A DNA stretch of 64,000 bases. Source: Paenibacillus silvae (lineage in GTDB: Bacteria > Bacillota > Bacilli > Paenibacillales > Paenibacillaceae). Under the pieces are notes generated by a model. The model did no database searches and was not told the DNA's origin. It saw only the letters and a program-made list of their open reading frames with translations. A program made the position numbers and the translations under genes. Below are positions 61,121 through 64,000 of the stretch, in pieces; the stretch's first letter is position 1; each line of letters starts with the position of its first letter. The stretch is from the NCBI RefSeq assembly GCF_014639235.1, contig NZ_BMFU01000002.1:372001-436000 (forward strand), given 5' to 3'.

Positions 61121-62710
61121 TCAAGCTAACGATCGCAGGATATCATCAATTTTTTTGCCGTTAGAAATAACTCCGTTATTCATCCAGGTTAGAAAATCAA
61201 CCTCGTAAACGCGGTTGTTTCTTACAGCGGGAAGATCGCGCCACTCTGGCTGCTCCAGCAGTGCCCTTTCCTTCCCTTCTGCTTGGCTATGCCACTTATC
61301 GAAAGTAATGAACAGATGGTCCGCGTTTAACGCACTCAATTCCTCTACAGAGAGATTGAACATACCCGGCTTATTCAATTCTGAGGTTATCCCTACTGCG
61401 GCATGCGAGCGCAGGCCAGCATCGCCATAGAGAACCGTTGAAACAAAGCCTTGTGCTTCTTCCGTATATTGAATGATTTGGTCCGCCGAGATACGCAAAA
61501 AAGCGACCGTTTCATCTTTCATAAGTTTATTCAGCGTGTGGCTCGCGTTCCGAGCTTTGAAAGCATAATTTGCAATAGCATTTTCGGCCAACTCCATCCG
61601 GCCGAAATAATCGGCGACGGTACGCAGCAGTGTACGCCAATTCGTGGTCGGCTCACGCAGGATGCACGTGTTGGATATGCGTCGGCACTGAGAATATTGC
61701 TGCTTCTCGTAACGATCGACAAGCAAAATCAGATCCGGCTTATAACAGGAAAGCTCGTCAAAGTTGCCGCTGTTCTCGTCGAACGTCGGAATATGGTTTA
61801 AACCTAGATAGTCTTGTTTTCCCCATTTCTCATGTCGATATTGAGCGATCGGCTGCATATCCAGCGCAACGAGAAAATCCTCCAAATACGGCGCTACTAC
61901 TCTAAGCTCTCCTTTGCGGCTTCGGCGGTATTGTCCGGGCGAGATGCCAACCGTCTGCTTGAAACGACGACTGAAATAATATTCATTGTTGAATCCTGCA
62001 TTGAGCGCAATATCGAGCAGCCTGTCATCGGCGCTTGCCAACCACTTCTTGGCCTGACTAATCCGTACTTCATTCAAGTACTGAAGCGGTACTTGACCCG
62101 TAATTTCCTTGAACAGACGGGTATACTTCCAGCGATCAATGCCTGCGAGGGAGGCAAGATCCTCCACGGTCAGTAGCTCGCGGTAATATTCATGAATGTG
62201 CCGTATACTAAGCTCTACCCTGTGATGCTCGATATCCATTCCCTTATCTTCGGTTGCGGATGCATTTTGATGAAATAGAAAGAGCAGCAGCTCCTGGAAT
62301 TTAACAAATCGTTGGAACAGCTCGAGCTCGTCTGTCGCTCCGTCAAGTCCATATAACTCATCAAGCAGCTCCATCGCCTTCGCGAAGGGTGCGCAGGAAA
62401 GCTCGTGCTTATCCGGCAGCAAACTTGAAACTTCACCATCGCCGATCGTTGTAAAGCAAATTCGGTAATAGCTGCAGTTTATAACCTGCTGTTCAATAGA
62501 GAAAGGTCTGCCAGGTCTCTGTAAATAGCATTTTCCTTGACCCGTTCCATTCATAATAAAGAAGAGATCGAAATCTTCCTTATCGTCTCCGTCTACGCCG
62601 TCCGAGTCACCTGTTTCTCCTTGCTCGCCCACAACAAAGAAGCGGATCGATCGTAGCACATATTGAACTGAAGGAGCCGTCCCAGCTTGTTTGCCCTCTT
62701 CAATATCCAT
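61121..62710 (-). CDS. Btr-like siderophore-responsive activator (AraC HTH + periplasmic-binding-like domain)
   Basis: 529 residues. N-terminal sensor cupin; AraC HTH in the middle: LTVEDLASLAGIDRWKYTRLFKEITGQVPLQYLNEVRISQAKKWL and LLDIALNAGFNNEYYFSRRFKQTVGISPGQYRRSR; C-terminal about 260 residues resemble a FeuA/FhuD-type binding protein (YLEDFLVALDMQPIAQ, KPDLILLVDR, GVISNGKKIDDILRSLA). In B. subtilis Btr, this domain binds bacillibactin and turns on uptake. Fur-like box just upstream. Probably activates the siderophore uptake genes next to it. Confidence 0.9.
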   Translation of the reverse strand: MDIEEGKQAGTAPSVQYVLRSIRFFVVGEQGETGDSDGVDGDDKEDFDLFFIMNGTGQGKCYLQRPGRPFSIEQQVINCSYYRICFTTIGDGEVSSLLPDKHELSCAPFAKAMELLDELYGLDGATDELELFQRFVKFQELLLFLFHQNASATEDKGMDIEHHRVELSIRHIHEYYRELLTVEDLASLAGIDRWKYTRLFKEITGQVPLQYLNEVRISQAKKWLASADDRLLDIALNAGFNNEYYFSRRFKQTVGISPGQYRRSRKGELRVVAPYLEDFLVALDMQPIAQYRHEKWGKQDYLGLNHIPTFDENSGNFDELSCYKPDLILLVDRYEKQQYSQCRRISNTCILREPTTNWRTLLRTVADYFGRMELAENAIANYAFKARNASHTLNKLMKDETVAFLRISADQIIQYTEEAQGFVSTVLYGDAGLRSHAAVGITSELNKPGMFNLSVEELSALNADHLFITFDKWHSQAEGKERALLEQPEWRDLPAVRNNRVYEVDFLTWMNNGVISNGKKIDDILRSLA

Positions 62711-62734
62711 TTTTACTATCCAACGCCTTTCAAT

Positions 62735-62749
62735 TGATATTCATTCTCA
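62735..62749. promoter_or_regulatory. Fur-like box upstream of Btr-like gene
   Basis: TGATATTCATTCTCA differs from TGATAATNATTATCA at two positions; it ends 25 bases before the ATG. Confidence 0.6.
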
Positions 62750-62864
62750 ATACATAGTGTAAATTAAAAAGAGCCGCCCTTCAACCTTCGTTGAAGAGTG
62801 ACTCATTATTGCTCTATGATGGTGCAGATCCTTCTCCAATAAACGTAATCTCTCTGATTACCTG

Positions 62865-63869
62865 TTATGAAGCTAGCAATCGAAGCAAATCATCCATCTT
62901 CAACCCGTTGGCCGTAATGGCTCCCGTCTGCCAGTATGATCTTTCAACGGGATATACATGGCCGTTCTTAAATGCGGGAACGGTCTTCCATAACGAATTA
63001 GCCTTCATTTCTTCAAGTGCTTTTGCGTTACTCTCTTCCTCCCACGTTCCGTTGGACGGCAGCAAAATAATATGGTCCGCGTCAAGTTCAGGAATGACCT
63101 CGTTCGACAAGACGATATTGCCCTCCGTCATCGCTTCGGCGAACGCTGGTGCCTTCAGCCCAAGCTCCTTATACAAGATTTCTCCGACAAAGGTGTTATG
63201 GATACCGAAAATATTAATCGATTTGTCTGCGACGTTCATCCGCAGAACAACGATCTTCTCATCGCCGATTGCCGAGTTCAACCTTGCTTTCACATCGGCA
63301 ATACGAGTATCATAATCGGCAATAACCTGCTCCGCTTTATCGCTGAGACCAAGCAGATCTGCGATTAAGGTCAAAGTTTTACGTGAATCCGCAAGTACAT
63401 CGTCCGGCAAACGAAACGTCGGAGCAACTTTGGAATAAAGCTCGTATTGTTCTGCATCGACCTCTCCCGCACCGATGATTAAGTCTGGCTCGGATACAAG
63501 CAAAGCTTCGATATTTCCGGTTACGTCGAACAACGGCACGTCCAGCTTCAAATAATCCTGCTTGCCCCACATCGGGTTATAATATTGCACAATAGGCGTT
63601 ACCCCAAGTGCAACCAAATAATCTTCACGATAAAGAGCTGAGATTCTCTTCGGATTGGTCGGAATCTCTACCTCTCCAAAGCCATCGGTTACAATGCGTG
63701 TTTCGGTCTGAGGTAGCGCTTCGCTGGTCGCAGCCGTTGCCTGTCCAGTCTGATCGGCAGGCACTGTAGACGCAGCTTGGTCGCTTGTCGATCCGCAACC
63801 TGTCACCGTAATCATTGCTGCCGTTATAAGCGATATGCACCTGATTTTTATCAATTCTGATCTTGCCAT
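62865..63869 (-). CDS. iron-siderophore ABC transporter binding lipoprotein
   Basis: About 334 residues. Lipobox TVTGCGS (Cys about 25); the mature part has the class III binding-protein pattern: RIVTDGFGEVEIPTNPKRISALYREDYLVALGVTPI, EALLVSEPDLIIGAGEV, LDADHIILLPSNGTWEEE and VYPVERSYWQTGAITANGLKMDDLLRLL. Delivers ferric siderophore to a permease not in this window. ATG at 63869 follows GGGAGTGAAGG. A perfect Fur box lies 60 bases upstream. Confidence 0.92.
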   Translation of the reverse strand: MARSELIKIRCISLITAAMITVTGCGSTSDQAASTVPADQTGQATAATSEALPQTETRIVTDGFGEVEIPTNPKRISALYREDYLVALGVTPIVQYYNPMWGKQDYLKLDVPLFDVTGNIEALLVSEPDLIIGAGEVDAEQYELYSKVAPTFRLPDDVLADSRKTLTLIADLLGLSDKAEQVIADYDTRIADVKARLNSAIGDEKIVVLRMNVADKSINIFGIHNTFVGEILYKELGLKAPAFAEAMTEGNIVLSNEVIPELDADHIILLPSNGTWEEESNAKALEEMKANSLWKTVPAFKNGHVYPVERSYWQTGAITANGLKMDDLLRLLAS

Positions 63870-63926
63870 GTCTGCCTTCACTCCCGTAAGTTCTATGTAT
63901 TGTAGCAAAACAATTCGTTAATTTAT

Positions 63927-63945
63927 AATGATAATCATTATCATT
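63927..63945. promoter_or_regulatory. perfect Fur box upstream of siderophore-binding lipoprotein
   Basis: AATGATAATCATTATCATT, a 19-bp perfect palindrome containing the exact Fur consensus. Confidence 0.92.
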
Positions 63946-64000
63946 TTGCTTGAGTAGATTTTACCCCATTCTGGATGGCATGCTCAATATACATTCTATA

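Overview
The window reads as chromosome of a Paenibacillus-like Firmicute. Supporting this are the strong AGGAGG-type ribosome binding sites, the carbohydrate ABC importers with YesN/YesM-type two-component control, CcpA-like (cre) sites, a SufCDB Fe-S operon, an SspH-type spore protein relic and a Btr-like siderophore regulator. No rRNA, tRNA, CRISPR array, phage or intact insertion sequence is visible.

Layout. 0-3.1 kb: AT-rich end of a nonribosomal peptide synthetase (NRPS) locus (synthetase cut by the window edge, type II thioesterase). 4.0-5.1 kb: GNAT acetyltransferase and YczE-type membrane protein. 5.4-9.4 kb: sugar ABC importer with a broken GH43 glycosidase. 10-14.6 kb: MFS exporter, membrane-anchored methyltransferase, an overlooked 45-residue lasso-peptide precursor of paeninodin type behind two tandem operators, quinone oxidoreductase, a pyrH relic, an S51 peptidase. 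15-17.5 kb: unknown protein, sspH relic, barstar, polysaccharide deacetylase. 17.7-20.2 kb: SigV/RsiV-like ECF sigma and anti-sigma pair plus a secreted DUF3298 protein; the sigma gene and the deacetylase carry near-identical 5' leaders. 20.6-31.4 kb: HxlR/monooxygenase, GH43, sufCDB with nfu, MarR plus two nitroreductases under a perfect Fur box, ilvD with a GntR regulator. 31.5-34.7 kb: SDR/TetR pair, then a graveyard of decayed genes (AraC, SDR, GNAT). 34.9-42.4 kb: threonine degradation pair, a TetR-controlled hydrolase operon, DinB, a Gly/Pro-rich protein, PadR/DUF1048 cluster, a broken DUF1453 gene. 42.5-58 kb: polysaccharide degradation: Gfo/Idh, isomerase, CBM9-like protein and AraC, then a PL8 lyase, GH88 hydrolase, ABC importer, response regulator and sensor kinase. 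58.7-64 kb: Rrf2/VOC pair and a Fur-controlled siderophore uptake and iron release block.

How the parts fit. The PL8/GH88/ABC/two-component block is a self-contained system for a uronic-acid polysaccharide: the lyase cuts outside, the importer takes up oligosaccharides, GH88 removes the unsaturated uronic acid, and a cre site and the two-component pair control it. The sigma/anti-sigma/deacetylase block looks like an envelope (lysozyme-type) stress response. The iron block joins a siderophore-binding lipoprotein, a Btr-like activator and a reductase that could release ferric iron. A dispersed AACATGTTCTTGTCC / AAAAGCCGCTATAATAGCG repeat family punctuates at least nine intergenic regions. The most unusual item is the orphan lasso precursor with its operators, internal terminator and adjacent methyltransferase.
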